A DNA stretch of 64,000 nt from Thalassovita sp. (GTDB lineage Bacteria; Pseudomonadota; Alphaproteobacteria; Rhodobacterales; Rhodobacteraceae), in assembly GCA_017792425.1 (NCBI GenBank), contig CP051233.1:213457-277456 (forward strand), given 5' to 3'. Of the stretch, positions 63,308-64,000 are shown piece by piece. A program made the translations under genes and the position numbers. The stretch's first letter is position 1. Every line of letters starts with the position of its first letter. The notes under the pieces are model-generated. The model did not search any database, was not told the origin of the DNA, and saw only the letters and a list, made by a program, of their open reading frames with translations.

Positions 63308-64000
63308 GTGCAGACCCCCGAACGGACAAGTGAAACGGCAGGATCGTCCGCGGTCCGTAACGTGCTGATCGTGGATGACAGCCGGTTGCAGCGGCGTATC
63401 CTGGCGGCGTCACTGGCGCGCTGGGGCTATGCCGTGACAGAGGCGGATTCAGCCGAACAGGCGCTGGACCATTGCACGCGGATGCAGCCCGACCTGGTGC
63501 TGAGCGACTGGATGATGCCGGGCATGAACGGGCTGGAATTCTGCCAACAATTCCGTGACCTGCCGCGTGATGGCTACGGGTATTTCATCCTCCTGACCTC
63601 GAAAACTGAAAAAGAGGCAGTGGCCAGGGGGCTGGACTGCGGTGCGGACGATTTTCTGACCAAACCGGTGAACGCGGCAGAATTGCGCGCGCGAATTCAG
63701 GCCGGCGAGCGCATCCTGCGGATGGAACGCGAGCTGACGGAAAAGAACAAGCTGGTGGGCGATACGCTGGCCAAGCTGCAGGCGATGTATGACGCGCTGG
63801 ACAACGACCTGATCGAGGCGAAGAAGCTGCAGCAATCGCTGGTGCGGGAACGCTATCGCGATTTGGGCATGGCGCAGGTGTCGCTGTTGTTGCGGCCCAG
63901 CGGGCATGTGGGGGGCGACCTGGTGGGCATGTACCCGATTTCGGCCACGCGGATCGGGCTGTACGCGATTGATGTGTCCGGGCACGGGATCAGTTCGGCC
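63308..64000 (+). CDS. Response regulator fused to PP2C phosphatase, RbaY-like (C-terminus off window)
   Basis: 231 codons from the GTG at 63308 (AGGAGAAGAGG upstream), continuing past the window end. Residues 16-140 are a receiver domain (LIVDDSRLQRR, phospho-acceptor Asp67 in LSDWMMPGMNG, LTSKTEKEA, FLTKPV). A coiled coil (about 145-185) leads to the start of a PP2C/SpoIIE phosphatase (SGHVGGDLVG, DVSGHGISSA). The layout matches RbaY of Rhodobacter capsulatus, a partner-switching phosphatase affecting the gene transfer agent. Partners RbaV/RbaW are not in view. Confidence 0.85.
   Translation, partial: MQTPERTSETAGSSAVRNVLIVDDSRLQRRILAASLARWGYAVTEADSAEQALDHCTRMQPDLVLSDWMMPGMNGLEFCQQFRDLPRDGYGYFILLTSKTEKEAVARGLDCGADDFLTKPVNAAELRARIQAGERILRMERELTEKNKLVGDTLAKLQAMYDALDNDLIEAKKLQQSLVRERYRDLGMAQVSLLLRPSGHVGGDLVGMYPISATRIGLYAIDVSGHGISSA

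Overview
The window is chromosomal DNA from an alphaproteobacterium of the Rhodobacterales, most likely the marine Roseobacter group. This rests on gene order rather than a database match. The clues are divergent regB / senC-regA, hemD next to an alphaproteobacterial Mic60 gene and hemY, a kinase-less DivL-like PAS protein followed by tsaE-amgK-murU-addB-addA-trxA, maf-aroE-coaE-dnaQ facing rho, and mnmE-mnmG-rsmG-parA-parB. Coding density is high, GC is high, and no insertion sequence, prophage or CRISPR array was seen.

Layout. 1-2.0 kb: the start of a UDP-glucuronate epimerase-like gene, two exported proteins of unknown function and tRNA-Thr(CGT). 2.1-9.2 kb: hemD-mic60-hemY on the minus strand, then tsaD, a YciI-like gene, an EVE-domain gene and a DUF1761 gene on plus, and glmM. 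9.4-12.2 kb: a compact accessory operon of two related small peptides with twin-arginine-type leaders, a PqqD-HPr-kinase-like fusion and a nucleotidyltransferase; this is the best candidate for an undescribed system. 12.4-19.8 kb: a DUF2853 gene, an unusual stand-alone trpB, ahcY, an FkbM methyltransferase, an HD hydrolase and the RegA/SenC/RegB redox regulon. 19.9-30.2 kb: the divL-like to trxA run, preceded by a full CtrA-type box. 30.3-37.8 kb: a capsule-transferase-like protein, hslVU behind a heat-shock-like promoter, an alpha/beta hydrolase lipoprotein, an Smr protein, mltA, a Tim44-like gene, fxsA and secB.

37.8-47.9 kb is probably the replication-origin neighbourhood. Genes diverge from an AT-rich gap (about 40.5-41.0 kb) that holds DnaA-box-like motifs and a second CtrA-type box. 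Two perfect 16-bp parS sites lie at the starts of mnmG and rsmG, just before parA-parB. 47.8-64 kb is mostly housekeeping: a DUF454 gene, hemW, rdgB, rph, hrcA-grpE, mutS, a malic enzyme, a PfkB kinase, an exported MsrA, a sulfotransferase-like protein, an SCP2 protein, argG and ilvA. It ends with a divergent Hpt / response-regulator-PP2C pair cut by the window edge.

Regulation is a theme. The CtrA boxes, the DivL-like protein, the Hpt protein and the REC-PP2C phosphatase all resemble parts of the cell-cycle, motility and gene-transfer-agent network known in Rhodobacter capsulatus, and RegBA is the global redox system. Many convergent gene pairs share their stop codons, leaving no room for intrinsic terminators between them.
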